Origin: Rheinheimera mesophila
Lineage (GTDB): Bacteria; Pseudomonadota; Gammaproteobacteria; Enterobacterales; Alteromonadaceae
DNA length: 64,000 bases
Direction of reading: 5' to 3'
Assembly (NCBI RefSeq): GCF_000986865.1
Contig: NZ_LAVS01000006.1
Coordinates: 39,331 to 103,330 of the forward strand
Shown: positions 1 through 8,002 of the stretch, piece by piece
How the letters are laid out: the number at the start of each line of letters is the position of its first letter
Position numbering within the stretch: the first letter of the stretch is position 1
Notes under the pieces: model-generated
Database searches by the model: none
What the model was told of the DNA's origin: nothing
Seen by the model: the letters and a program-made list of their open reading frames with translations, nothing else
Made by a program: the position numbers and the translations under genes

Positions 1-1538
1 CCTATGAAGTCAGCCGTTCTCTGGCCGCTTGTGAAGGTGCATTGTTAGTGGTGGATGCGGGTCAGGGCGTTGAAGCTCAGACCGTGGCTAACTGCTACAC
101 AGCGCTGGAAATGAACCTCGAAGTGTTACCTATTCTGAATAAAATCGACTTGCCACAAGCCGATCCGGACCGGGTTTCCGAGGAAATTGAAGATATTATC
201 GGTATCGAAGCTGTGGGCGCAGTGCAATGTTCTGCCAAAACAGGTTTAGGTATTGAAGATGTACTAGAGACTATAGTCGCCAATATTCCATGCCCTGAAG
301 GTGACCCAGATGGTCCGACTCAAGCCTTGATCATCGACTCCTGGTTTGACCCTTATCAGGGTGTGGTATCGCTGGTGCGGGTAAAACACGGCAAAATCCA
401 GTTGAAAGACAAAATCAAAGTGATGTCGACCGGTATGGTGTACGAAGTCGACAAAGTCGGTGTCTTTACTCCTAAAGCCAACAACACAGGTATTTTAAGT
501 ACAGGTGAAGTAGGTTTTGTGATCTGTGGTATCAAAGAAATTAAAGGCGCGCCTGTAGGCGATACCTTAACTTTGGCAAAAAACCCTGCAACCGAACCCT
601 TACCAGGCTTTAAGCGGATTAAACCTCAGGTCTATGCCGGCGTGTTCCCGGTTTCCTCTGACGATTACGAAGATTTCCGCGATGCGCTGGAGAAACTCAG
701 CTTAAACGACTCGTCTTTGTTTTATGAACCAGAAAGTTCCAGCGCTTTAGGTTTTGGTTTCCGTATTGGTTTCCTCGGTATGTTACACATGGAGATCATT
801 CAGGAGCGTTTAGAGCGTGAATACGATCTGGATCTAATCACCACTGCGCCGACCGTAGTGTACGAAGTGATCACCAAAAATGGTGAAACTGTGATGGTCG
901 ATAACCCAAGCGCATTACCGCCTGTGGGCAATATTGATGAAATTCGTGAGCCTATAGTGGAAGCTCATATTCTGGTACCACAGGAATACTTAGGTAACGT
1001 GATTAATCTTTGTATTGAAAAACGTGGTGTGCAGATGAATATGACCTACCATGGCCGTCAGGTGGCTGTAGTGTACGAACTGCCGATGGCGGAAGTGGTG
1101 ATGGATTTCTTCGACCGCTTAAAGTCCACCAGCCGTGGTTATGCTTCGCTGGATTACTCCTTTAAACGCTTCCAGGCATCCGAGATGTCGCGGGTTGATA
1201 TTTTGATCAACGGTGAGCGGGTCGATGCCTTGGCTATTATCAGCCATAAAGATTTCGCCCAAAGCCGTGGTCGCGAGCTGGCGGAAAAACTGAAAGATCT
1301 GATCCCTCGTCAGATGTTTGATATTGCCATTCAGGCCGCCATAGGTGCTCATGTGATTGCCCGTACCACGGTTAAGCAATTACGTAAAAACGTGTTGGCG
1401 AAATGTTATGGCGGCGATATCAGCCGGAAGAAAAAGCTGTTGCAGAAACAGAAAGAGGGTAAAAAACGTATGAAGCAGGTGGGTAATGTGGAAGTTCCAC
1501 AAGAAGCCTTCCTCGCCATTCTTAAAGTCGGTAAATAA
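1..1538 (+). CDS. lepA: Elongation factor 4 (LepA), 5' truncated
   Basis: Ribosome-associated translational GTPase that back-translocates or remodels stalled ribosomes. The window opens inside the G domain: the reading frame is open from base 3 and reads [20 protein letters not shown], the segment just after the G3 motif. The G4 motif NKIDLP and the G5-like SAKTG follow, then the EF-G-like domains and the LepA-specific C-terminal domain rich in lysine and arginine ([20 protein letters not shown]). The start codon and the G1-G3 motifs lie upstream of the window. The stop is 14 bp before lepB, and the two are cotranscribed in most gammaproteobacteria. Identification is secure. Confidence 0.97.
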   Translation, partial: YEVSRSLAACEGALLVVDAGQGVEAQTVANCYTALEMNLEVLPILNKIDLPQADPDRVSEEIEDIIGIEAVGAVQCSAKTGLGIEDVLETIVANIPCPEGDPDGPTQALIIDSWFDPYQGVVSLVRVKHGKIQLKDKIKVMSTGMVYEVDKVGVFTPKANNTGILSTGEVGFVICGIKEIKGAPVGDTLTLAKNPATEPLPGFKRIKPQVYAGVFPVSSDDYEDFRDALEKLSLNDSSLFYEPESSSALGFGFRIGFLGMLHMEIIQERLEREYDLDLITTAPTVVYEVITKNGETVMVDNPSALPPVGNIDEIREPIVEAHILVPQEYLGNVINLCIEKRGVQMNMTYHGRQVAVVYELPMAEVVMDFFDRLKSTSRGYASLDYSFKRFQASEMSRVDILINGERVDALAIISHKDFAQSRGRELAEKLKDLIPRQMFDIAIQAAIGAHVIARTTVKQLRKNVLAKCYGGDISRKKKLLQKQKEGKKRMKQVGNVEVPQEAFLAILKVGK

Positions 1539-1552
1539 CAACAAGGGTAGTT

Positions 1553-2476
1553 ATGGCAGGTTATTTTGCAATTTTCCTCGTAGTATTGACCTTAGCCAGT
1601 GGTTTAATCTGGCTGATCGACGTACTGGTATTTGCGCCTAAGCGCAAAGTTAAAGTTGCGACCGCTCAGGCTGCTGCAGCCGGCGGCCTGCCGTTAAGTG
1701 CTATAGAAGAACTGGAAAAACCTTCTTATCTGGCTGAGACTGCCAAAGAAATTTTCCCGCTGATTCTGGCGATCACCATCATCCGTTCGTTTTTGTACGA
1801 GCCGTTTCAGATCCCATCGGGTTCGATGATGCCTACCTTATTGGTCGGTGACTTTATTCTGGTGGAGAAGTTTTCCTACGATGTGAAAGACCCAGTCTGG
1901 CGTAAGCCGCTGATCACCACAGGCCGGCCAGAACGTGGGGACGTGATCGTATTTAAATACCCGGAGCAGCCTACAGTCGACTTTATCAAGCGCACTGTCG
2001 GTTTGCCGGGCGATCGTATTATTTACAAAAACAAGCAGTTATTTATTCAGCCAGCCTGTACAGCGGCAGATAAAAGCACTTGTCCTGGTTTAGAAGCCGT
2101 ACCTTTAACTTTGCAGGCGGAAGGCGAATTTATGGATGGTGAATTGCCAACCAAACGCTATTCAGAGCAATTTGGTGAGCACAAACACGACATTTTGCAG
2201 CATCCGTTTAAATCAGAACAACTGATGCAGTATTACAAACAGCCGGGTACCGCCATCGAAGAGTTTATTGTGCCTGAAGGCCATTATTTTGCTTTAGGTG
2301 ACAACCGTGATAACAGCCGTGACAGCCGTTTCTGGGGTTTTGTGCCTGAAGAAAATCTGGTCGGCAAAGCGGTGTTTATCTGGATGAGTTTTGAATTTAG
2401 TGACGACCCGGACAACTGGTTACCTTCCTGGGTTCCGGTCGGTGTGCGTTTTGAACGTTTAGGCAAAATTAATTAA
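1553..2476 (+). CDS. lepB: Signal peptidase I
   Basis: Inner-membrane serine protease that removes signal peptides from exported proteins. The 307 residues are slightly shorter than the E. coli enzyme. An N-terminal membrane segment (about residues 3-27) is followed by a cytoplasmic stretch and a second membrane region. The catalytic serine lies in PSGSMMPTL and the general-base lysine in [11 protein letters not shown]. The box [11 protein letters not shown] near residue 250 is the conserved signal peptidase I signature. The ATG follows an AAGGG ribosome binding site. It lies between lepA and rnc, and its stop shares a base with the rnc ATG. Confidence 0.97.
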   Translation: MAGYFAIFLVVLTLASGLIWLIDVLVFAPKRKVKVATAQAAAAGGLPLSAIEELEKPSYLAETAKEIFPLILAITIIRSFLYEPFQIPSGSMMPTLLVGDFILVEKFSYDVKDPVWRKPLITTGRPERGDVIVFKYPEQPTVDFIKRTVGLPGDRIIYKNKQLFIQPACTAADKSTCPGLEAVPLTLQAEGEFMDGELPTKRYSEQFGEHKHDILQHPFKSEQLMQYYKQPGTAIEEFIVPEGHYFALGDNRDNSRDSRFWGFVPEENLVGKAVFIWMSFEFSDDPDNWLPSWVPVGVRFERLGKIN

Positions 2477-3150
2477 TGCAAAAACCTGTCAGCGGCCTGA
2501 TGAAAAAGCTGGGGTACCAGTTTCAGCAGGTCGCGCTACTCGAACAAGCCCTAACTCACCGCAGTTGTAAAGGTGAGCATAATGAGCGACTGGAATTTCT
2601 CGGCGACGCCCTGCTCAGCATGGTGATTGCAGAAGCCCTGTACAAGCATTTCCCTAAGGCCCGCGAGGGTGATTTAACCCGCATGCGTTCTTCGTTGGTG
2701 AAGGGCATTACTCTGGCCGAAATAGCCAAAGAACTCGAGCTGGCGCAGTACCTGCGCCTGGGGCCGGGTGAAATGAAAAGCGGTGGTTTACGCCGTGAAT
2801 CTATTCAGGCTGACGCCGTAGAAGCTATTTTAGGTGCTATCTTTTTAGACTCTGGTATTGATGCTTGCAAAGAGCGTATTTTAAGCTGGTTTGGTAGTCG
2901 TTTAACCGACATCCAGCCTGGCGTACAAAAAGACAGTAAAACCCAGTTGCAGGAATACCTGCAGGGACGTCGCCTGCCTTTGCCTCTGTATGAAGTGATC
3001 GATACGCAAGGCGATGACCACGATCAGGTGTTTACTGTGCGTTGTACTGTGCAGGGCAGAGCCCCTGTAATCGCGTCTGGCAACTCCAGACGTAAAGCTG
3101 AACAGGATTCAGCCCGAATGTTGTTGGAACAGATAAAAAATGACCACTGA
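2476..3150 (+). CDS. rnc: Ribonuclease III
   Basis: Double-strand-specific endoribonuclease that processes rRNA precursors and structured mRNAs. The 224 residues contain the signature [11 protein letters not shown] (about residues 37-47) with the catalytic glutamate and aspartate, and a second metal-binding [13 protein letters not shown]. The C-terminal third is a double-stranded-RNA-binding domain ending [16 protein letters not shown]. The start overlaps the lepB stop (TAATG), and the end overlaps era by 11 bp, which implies translational coupling through the lepB-rnc-era-recO-pdxJ-acpS operon. Confidence 0.97.
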   Translation: MQKPVSGLMKKLGYQFQQVALLEQALTHRSCKGEHNERLEFLGDALLSMVIAEALYKHFPKAREGDLTRMRSSLVKGITLAEIAKELELAQYLRLGPGEMKSGGLRRESIQADAVEAILGAIFLDSGIDACKERILSWFGSRLTDIQPGVQKDSKTQLQEYLQGRRLPLPLYEVIDTQGDDHDQVFTVRCTVQGRAPVIASGNSRRKAEQDSARMLLEQIKNDH

Positions 3151-4036
3151 GACTTTTGCCGGACTGGTAGCTATTGTTGGCCGTCCAAACGTGGGTAAAT
3201 CCACTTTATTAAATCAGCTGATTGGTCAGAAGGTTAGTATTACTTCGCGTAAACCCCAGACGACTCGCCACCGTATAGTGGGCATAGACACTCAGGATAA
3301 TTACCAAACGGTTTATGTCGACACGCCCGGCCTGCATATCGAAGAAAAACGTGCTATCAACCGTCTGATGAATAAAGCCGCCGCCAGCACTATCCTGGAT
3401 GTAGAGCTGATTATTTTTGTGGTGGAAGGGACGCGCTGGACAGACGACGACCAGATGGTGTTAAACCGTCTGATCGCGGCAAAAAAACCAGTGCTGCTGG
3501 TGGTGAATAAAGTCGATTTATACAAAGACAAAGAAGAGCTGTTACCGCATTTACAGTGGCTCAGCAGCCAGCTCGACTTTATGCAAATTGTGCCTTTGTC
3601 GGCAGAAAAGGGCACCAATGTGCAGGAACTGCGGGCCTTAGTGCAAAAGCAGTTACCGCCTTGTGAATTCTTTTTCCCTGAAGAATATGTCACGGATCGC
3701 AGCAGCCGTTTTATGGCGTCTGAAATAGTCCGCGAAAAGCTGATGCGTTTTTTAGGCGACGAATTGCCTTATGCAGTCACGGTAGAAATTGAACGCTTTA
3801 AATGGGAAGAAAAACACTACCATATCGCCGCTTTGGTGTTGGTGGAACGAGACACCCAAAAGCAGATGGTGATAGGGAAAAAAGGCGAACGTATTAAAAC
3901 CATCGCCACTGAAGCCCGTAAAGATATGGAAACCTTGTTTGAGCAGCCGGTATTTTTGCAGGTCTGGGTGAAAGTGAAATCCGGTTGGGCCGATGACGAG
4001 CGAGCACTTCGCAGCTTAGGTTACGGCGAAGACTAA
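3140..4036 (+). CDS. era: GTPase Era
   Basis: Essential GTPase that assists 16S rRNA maturation and 30S assembly. The 298 residues show G1 GRPNVGKST, the TTRHR effector loop, G3 DTPG, G4 NKVD and the G5-like SAEKG. A C-terminal KH domain carries the GxxG loop in [12 protein letters not shown]. The ATG lies inside the end of rnc. recO starts one base after its stop. Confidence 0.97.
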   Translation: MTTETFAGLVAIVGRPNVGKSTLLNQLIGQKVSITSRKPQTTRHRIVGIDTQDNYQTVYVDTPGLHIEEKRAINRLMNKAAASTILDVELIIFVVEGTRWTDDDQMVLNRLIAAKKPVLLVVNKVDLYKDKEELLPHLQWLSSQLDFMQIVPLSAEKGTNVQELRALVQKQLPPCEFFFPEEYVTDRSSRFMASEIVREKLMRFLGDELPYAVTVEIERFKWEEKHYHIAALVLVERDTQKQMVIGKKGERIKTIATEARKDMETLFEQPVFLQVWVKVKSGWADDERALRSLGYGED

Positions 4037-4037
4037 A

Positions 4038-4718
4038 ATGGATCATCGCAGCTGGCCAGCTTTTATTCTGCACAGCCGCGCTTTTAAGGAACAGCAGTTG
4101 TTGGTGCAATTGCTGTTGCCTGAACTGGGCCGGGTCAGCGCTGTGATGCGTAAATCCAGCAGTAAAAAACAACAACGTTTATCGCTACAGCCTTTCCAGT
4201 TACTGCAACTGGAGCTGCTGGGCCGCTCTGAATTAAAAACCGTCAGTAAAGCCGAAGAAGTGGGTCCCGCCTTTTTACTGCAAGGCGAAAAGTTATTTGG
4301 TGCCATGTACTTAAACGAGCTGATTTGTCGGTTATGGCCGGAAAACGTTGGCTCGGATCTGTTATTCGACTTGTACCAACAGACGTTGCAGCAATTAGTG
4401 ATGACAGAGCTTGAGCCTTGTTTACGTAAGTTTGAATTTTCCCTGCTGACTGAGTTAGGTCAGCCGGTGGACTGGCACTACGATTCAGCAGGCGAAGTTT
4501 TACAGGACGGCGCTTTGTACCAATGGTGGCCCGAGCAGGGCTGGCAAATCGCTGGCAAAGGCTGGAAGGGTGAGCTGCTTAAAGCCATAGGCCAACAGCA
4601 GTGGCAACACCACGAAGTACTAAAAACCGCCAAGCAGTTAAGCCGTGTATTATTAGCACCTTTGCTCGGCACTAAACCTTTGACCAGCAGAGCATTATTT
4701 CAATCGATCAGGAATTAG
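4038..4718 (+). CDS. recO: DNA repair protein RecO
   Basis: RecFOR-pathway mediator that anneals single strands and loads RecA onto SSB-coated DNA. The 226-residue length fits the family. It has an N-terminal OB-fold segment (the first 80 residues or so, with [20 protein letters not shown]) and a helical C-terminal part. No cysteine zinc finger is seen; E. coli RecO also lacks one. It is embedded in the operon, 1 bp after era and 2 bp before pdxJ. Sequence conservation in this family is low, so the call leans on position as well as the N-terminal pattern. Confidence 0.92.
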   Translation: MDHRSWPAFILHSRAFKEQQLLVQLLLPELGRVSAVMRKSSSKKQQRLSLQPFQLLQLELLGRSELKTVSKAEEVGPAFLLQGEKLFGAMYLNELICRLWPENVGSDLLFDLYQQTLQQLVMTELEPCLRKFEFSLLTELGQPVDWHYDSAGEVLQDGALYQWWPEQGWQIAGKGWKGELLKAIGQQQWQHHEVLKTAKQLSRVLLAPLLGTKPLTSRALFQSIRN

Positions 4719-4720
4719 TT

Positions 4721-5452
4721 ATGAGCGCCATTTATTTAGGTATCAATATCGATCACGTTGCCACTTTACGTCAGGCCCGTGGCACGTATTACCCTGAACC
4801 TGTGCATGCGGCTTTATTGGCTGAACAATTTGGTGCCGATGGCATTACAGTGCATTTACGGGAAGACCGTCGTCATATTCAGGACCGCGATTTATTTCTG
4901 TTGCGCCAAACCATAGCCACCCGATTAAATTTTGAAATGGCGGTAACGGAAGAAATGTTAGGTATAGCCGCTCAGCTCAAACCTGAATTTTGCTGTTTAG
5001 TGCCGGAAAAACGCCAGGAATTAACCACTGAAGGCGGTTTAGAGGTGGCAGGCCAGTTCGATAAAATTCAGGATGCGGTGCAGCGTCTGCAACAGGATAA
5101 TATTTTAGTCTCGTTGTTTATTGATGCGGACGAAAACCAAATAGCAGCAGCGGCTAAAGCTGGTGCGCCTTATATTGAAATTCATACTGGCCAGTACGCA
5201 GAAGCGACCGATCCAAAAAAACAAAAAGCAGAGCTGAAGCGTATTACCGAAGCCGCTGCTTATGCCGCTTCATTGGGCTTAACAGTCAATGCCGGTCATG
5301 GCTTGCATTACCATAATGTGCAGCCGATAGCCGCCATTCCTCAAATGTACGAGCTGAATATTGGCCATGCGATCGTAGCCCGCGCCATTTTCTCTGGTTT
5401 AGGCCCGGCGGTCGCTGAAATGAAACGCCTGATGGTGGAGGCGCGCCGTTAA
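4721..5452 (+). CDS. pdxJ: Pyridoxine 5'-phosphate synthase
   Basis: Condenses 1-deoxyxylulose 5-phosphate with 3-amino-2-oxopropyl phosphate to make pyridoxine 5'-phosphate, the last ring-forming step of DXP-dependent vitamin B6 synthesis. The 243-residue TIM barrel opens with the family signature [24 protein letters not shown], the catalytic glutamate region IEIHTGQYA and the phosphate-binding [10 protein letters not shown] are visible. Its stop overlaps the acpS start by one base. Confidence 0.97.
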   Translation: MSAIYLGINIDHVATLRQARGTYYPEPVHAALLAEQFGADGITVHLREDRRHIQDRDLFLLRQTIATRLNFEMAVTEEMLGIAAQLKPEFCCLVPEKRQELTTEGGLEVAGQFDKIQDAVQRLQQDNILVSLFIDADENQIAAAAKAGAPYIEIHTGQYAEATDPKKQKAELKRITEAAAYAASLGLTVNAGHGLHYHNVQPIAAIPQMYELNIGHAIVARAIFSGLGPAVAEMKRLMVEARR

Positions 5453-5829
5453 TGGCCATTGTTGGTTTAGGTACCGACATTATTGAAATAGCGCGTATAG
5501 AGCAAAGTCTGGCGCGCTCTCCCCGTTTAGTACAACGAGTGCTGACAGAATCTGAGCAGCAAATTCTAGCGGCTCATGGCCAGCCCGCCCGATACTTCGC
5601 CAAACGTTTTGCCGCTAAAGAAGCAGCAGCTAAAGCTCTTGGCACTGGCATAGGCCGGGGTATTTCCTTCCAACATTTTACCGTTAGCAACGACCCATCC
5701 GGTCGTCCTCAACTTGAACTCACAGGTCCGGCTAAAGAGCTGGCTGATTCCATGCAAGTACGTTGTGTCTGGCTCTCCATCAGCGACGAGCAGGCTTATG
5801 CCTGTGCTACTGTGATTCTCGAGTCCTGA
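5452..5829 (+). CDS. acpS: Holo-[acyl-carrier-protein] synthase
   Basis: Transfers 4'-phosphopantetheine from CoA to the acyl carrier protein of fatty acid synthesis. The 125 residues contain the magnesium-binding GLGTDIIEIARIE at the N-terminus and the second signature RYFAKRFAAKEAAAKALGTG. Last gene of the lepA-to-acpS operon. No clear terminator follows, so read-through into the borosin locus 140 bp downstream is possible. Confidence 0.96.
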   Translation: MAIVGLGTDIIEIARIEQSLARSPRLVQRVLTESEQQILAAHGQPARYFAKRFAAKEAAAKALGTGIGRGISFQHFTVSNDPSGRPQLELTGPAKELADSMQVRCVWLSISDEQAYACATVILES

Positions 5830-5918
5830 GTTTCGCTTTTAGTTTTCTTGGTAGTACTAGTCAACACCTTAAAATAAACTGTAGTATCGGGGCAGGCGCA
5901 GCTGTATTTGCCTGAACT

Positions 5919-5936
5919 GGCTTAGCTATTTAAGCC
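5919..5936. promoter_or_regulatory. Inverted repeat before borosin precursor 1
   Basis: GGCTTA-GCTATT-TAAGCC is a perfect 6-bp stem with a 6-base loop. It ends 20 bases before the AAGGA ribosome binding site of the first precursor gene. It has no T-run, so it is not an intrinsic terminator. It could be an operator or an mRNA leader hairpin; the function is inference. Confidence 0.4.
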
Positions 5937-5968
5937 ATGTAATGATCTTATTTATTAAGGAAAATCAA

Positions 5969-6205
5969 ATGTCTACAGTGATTAGCTTATTGGAGAAAAT
6001 GGGCCAGGACGCCAGTTTACGTTATGCCGATAAAAAAACGGTAACAGAGCAGTTAGACCCGGCTTTAGCTGCTGCTATTCTGGCTGGTGACCAACGCCAG
6101 CTTGAAGCTATGCTCGGTGCAAAGAACAAGATTGTATGTATGATTTATGCAGCGGAAGAAGATGAAGAGCAGGATAACCTGACTGTTTTAGCTAAGGCTG
6201 TTTAA
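5969..6205 (+). CDS. Split borosin precursor peptide 1 (SonA-like)
   Basis: Predicted RiPP precursor of 78 residues. Residues 1-50 (opening MSTVISLLEKMGQDASLRYA, ending LEAMLGA) look like the helical borosin-binding domain of SonA-type precursors, with LLxxMGQDAxLRY, then AILAGDQxxLExxLG. Residues 51-78 would hold the core, KNKIVCMIYAAEE, followed by an acidic stretch EEDEEQD. The start at 5969 is preferred over an upstream in-frame ATG at 5942 because AAGGA lies about 7 bases ahead of it, and because the second precursor begins the same way. A methyltransferase gene lies 64 bp downstream. The family match is from recalled SonA and Os1348/Franean1_4349-type peptides. Which core residues are methylated cannot be told from sequence. 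Confidence 0.82.
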   Translation: MSTVISLLEKMGQDASLRYADKKTVTEQLDPALAAAILAGDQRQLEAMLGAKNKIVCMIYAAEEDEEQDNLTVLAKAV

Positions 6206-6269
6206 TCAGAATAAATAATTGCTACCTTAGGGCAGCTTTTAGCAAAAAAATTGGCTGTAGGTGAAGTAA

Positions 6270-7058
6270 ATGCAAAAAGGTAGTTTGGTCTGTGTAGGCA
6301 CAGGTATGACTTTGGGTTCTCATATCAGTCCTTTGTCCCGCAGTTATATAGAACAAGCCGATGTAGTTTTTGTATTGGTCGCAGATGGTACTACTGAGTT
6401 GTGGATCCAGGGTATGAATGCTGATGTTCGAAGCCTGCAGCCTTATTATTCTGAAGGCCAGTCCAGGATGATCACCTATAAACAAATGGTGGCGGCTATG
6501 CTGGCGGAAGTGCATGCAGGCAAAAAAGTCTGTGGTGCTTTTTATGGTCATCCCGGAGTTTTTGCCTGGGTACCGCATCAGGCTATTAAAGAAGCTAAAG
6601 CACAAGGTTATCAGGCTCATATGGAGCCAGGCATTTCAGCTGAGGACTGCTTATATGCGGACTTGGGCTTAGACCCAGGCACTTATGGTTGCCAGCATTA
6701 TGAAGCCAGTAACCTGATGTTTTATCAGCGCACTATAGATACAGCGGCTTATTTAATTTTATGGCAACCAGGGGTCGCAGGTGATAAGTCGCTGGCGAAA
6801 TTCAGCACAGGCAGTGCTTATCGAGAGATTTTGGTTGAGCTGTTAAGCCAATGGTATCCGTTGGATCATCAGGTGATTTTATACGAAGCCGTGACTTTGC
6901 CTATTCAACAGCCCCGCATTGAACAGATTGCTTTGTCTGATTTACCCAAAGCGCAGATGGATTTAAAAACTACTCTGGTGATTCCTCCAGCTACAGTAGC
7001 TAAAGCCAATCAGGTAATTCTGGATAAGTTAAAAACTCTGGTGACACAGGAAGGTTAA
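6270..7058 (+). CDS. Split borosin peptide backbone alpha-N-methyltransferase (SonM/OphMA type)
   Basis: The 262-residue protein has the tetrapyrrole-methylase fold: N-terminal SLVCVGTGMTLG, then the GHPG loop at residues 93-96 for S-adenosylmethionine, then MEPGISAEDCLYADLGLDPG. In borosin methyltransferases this fold methylates peptide backbone amides. Y60, R66, Y70 and Y92 reproduce the spacing of the catalytic Y66, R72, Y76 and Y98 of fungal OphMA (+6, +4, +22), which corrin or siroheme methylases would not be expected to share. Unlike OphMA, no core peptide is fused at the C-terminus, so this is the split architecture known from Shewanella SonM. The ATG follows AGGTGA. The GNAT gene starts 1 base after the stop. 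Residue equivalences are from memory. Confidence 0.88.
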   Translation: MQKGSLVCVGTGMTLGSHISPLSRSYIEQADVVFVLVADGTTELWIQGMNADVRSLQPYYSEGQSRMITYKQMVAAMLAEVHAGKKVCGAFYGHPGVFAWVPHQAIKEAKAQGYQAHMEPGISAEDCLYADLGLDPGTYGCQHYEASNLMFYQRTIDTAAYLILWQPGVAGDKSLAKFSTGSAYREILVELLSQWYPLDHQVILYEAVTLPIQQPRIEQIALSDLPKAQMDLKTTLVIPPATVAKANQVILDKLKTLVTQEG

Positions 7059-7059
7059 T

Positions 7060-7596
7060 ATGGCTCAGGACTGGCAGCAGGCAGCAAAAGCAGAAAATTT
7101 TGTGATCAGCAGCTCACGTTTGTTGATCCGGCCTTTGGCTGAACAGGACCTGCAACTGTATCTGGACTTATATACCAATACTGCGTCTATGGCTTTTGTT
7201 GGTGAGCCTTTGCTGCCTGAAAAAGCCAAACATAGCTTTCAGATAGCCTTAGGTCTTAATGCCAACACGCCTTTTAAACGATTATTTCTGACCATTGTTG
7301 CGTACGGACAAAGCGCAGGCTTATGTGCTATCAATCAATGGAACAGTGAAACTGCAGAAGTTGAAGTGGGTATTATGTTATTGCGCCCCTTGCATGGTAA
7401 GGGCTATGCAAAGGAAGCTTTGGCCGCACTCATTCAGCGGGTACAACATCAATTTCACGGTGCAGTGATCAAAGGTGATTTAGATCCTAAAAATAAAGCC
7501 GCAGTGCAGCTGGTCGTAAAAACCGGTTTTCAACCTGATTTAATCTGCCCCAGAACCTACTGGGTGAAACATAATGACGCTTTAATGTCATTCTGA
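7060..7596 (+). CDS. GNAT family N-acetyltransferase in borosin locus
   Basis: The 178-residue protein resembles the RimJ/RimL-like side of the GNAT superfamily: it opens with SSRLLIRPLAEQDL, has a beta-strand-loop VEVGIMLLRPLHGKGYA (HGKG at 112-115 as the acetyl-CoA pyrophosphate loop) and ends NKAAVQLVVKTGFQPD. Its substrate is unknown. It starts one base after the methyltransferase stop and sits between it and the second precursor, so acetylation of the released peptide, of a lysine in the core region, or a self-protection role are all possible. None of these is shown by the sequence. Confidence 0.8.
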   Translation: MAQDWQQAAKAENFVISSSRLLIRPLAEQDLQLYLDLYTNTASMAFVGEPLLPEKAKHSFQIALGLNANTPFKRLFLTIVAYGQSAGLCAINQWNSETAEVEVGIMLLRPLHGKGYAKEALAALIQRVQHQFHGAVIKGDLDPKNKAAVQLVVKTGFQPDLICPRTYWVKHNDALMSF

Positions 7597-7724
7597 TAAA
7601 AACTTCAATCAAGAACTGTTTTTGTTAGCTTGTGCTTTTAATTTTATCGCTTTAAAGTGGATTTGCGTGAGCCCTTCTGGTATCAGGCTTAGATTGGTGC
7701 TTTGTTTGCAGTTTGGGGGTTGTT

Positions 7725-8000
7725 ATGTCAAAAATCATCAGTTTGTTAGAGAAGATGGGCCAGAATGCTGAGTTTCGTTATGCCAACGCTGAGCAGTTAG
7801 CAACCTTAATGACGGACACGGATCCTGCGTTAATTGATGCAGTCATTGCGGGCGATCAAGCTCGTCTTGAGCATTTGTTAGGAGCCAGGACTAACGTAGT
7901 GTGTGGACTTCACCCTGCAGAAGAGCCGGAAGAAGAACCTCAGGATGAGCCTGAAGATCAGCCTGAAAAAGAGGTTAATTCTGTCCTGAAGGTTGGTTAG
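7725..8000 (+). CDS. Split borosin precursor peptide 2 (SonA-like, acidic P/E-rich tail)
   Basis: Predicted RiPP precursor of 91 residues, paralogous to the peptide at 5969. The leader MSKIISLLEKMGQNAEFRYA is almost the same, with AVIAGDQARLEHLLGA at residues 39-54. The core region differs: TNVVCGLHPAEE (56-67) against KNKIVCMIYAAEE. The cysteine and the AEE that follows are kept. Residues 66-83 are a run of Glu, Pro, Asp and Gln, then VNSVLKVG. A GGGGG ribosome binding site 5-9 bases upstream fixes the ATG at 7725 rather than an in-frame TTG at 7713. The 128 bp before it holds no terminator that I can see. The next gene begins 2 bases after its stop. Confidence 0.8.
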   Translation: MSKIISLLEKMGQNAEFRYANAEQLATLMTDTDPALIDAVIAGDQARLEHLLGARTNVVCGLHPAEEPEEEPQDEPEDQPEKEVNSVLKVG

Positions 8001-8002
8001 TT

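Noticed and set aside
6270..7058. Precorrin or siroheme methylase as the role of the TP-methylase protein
   Set aside because: No cobalamin or siroheme genes are near, the Tyr/Arg/Tyr/Tyr spacing is that of borosin enzymes, and SonA-like peptides flank it.
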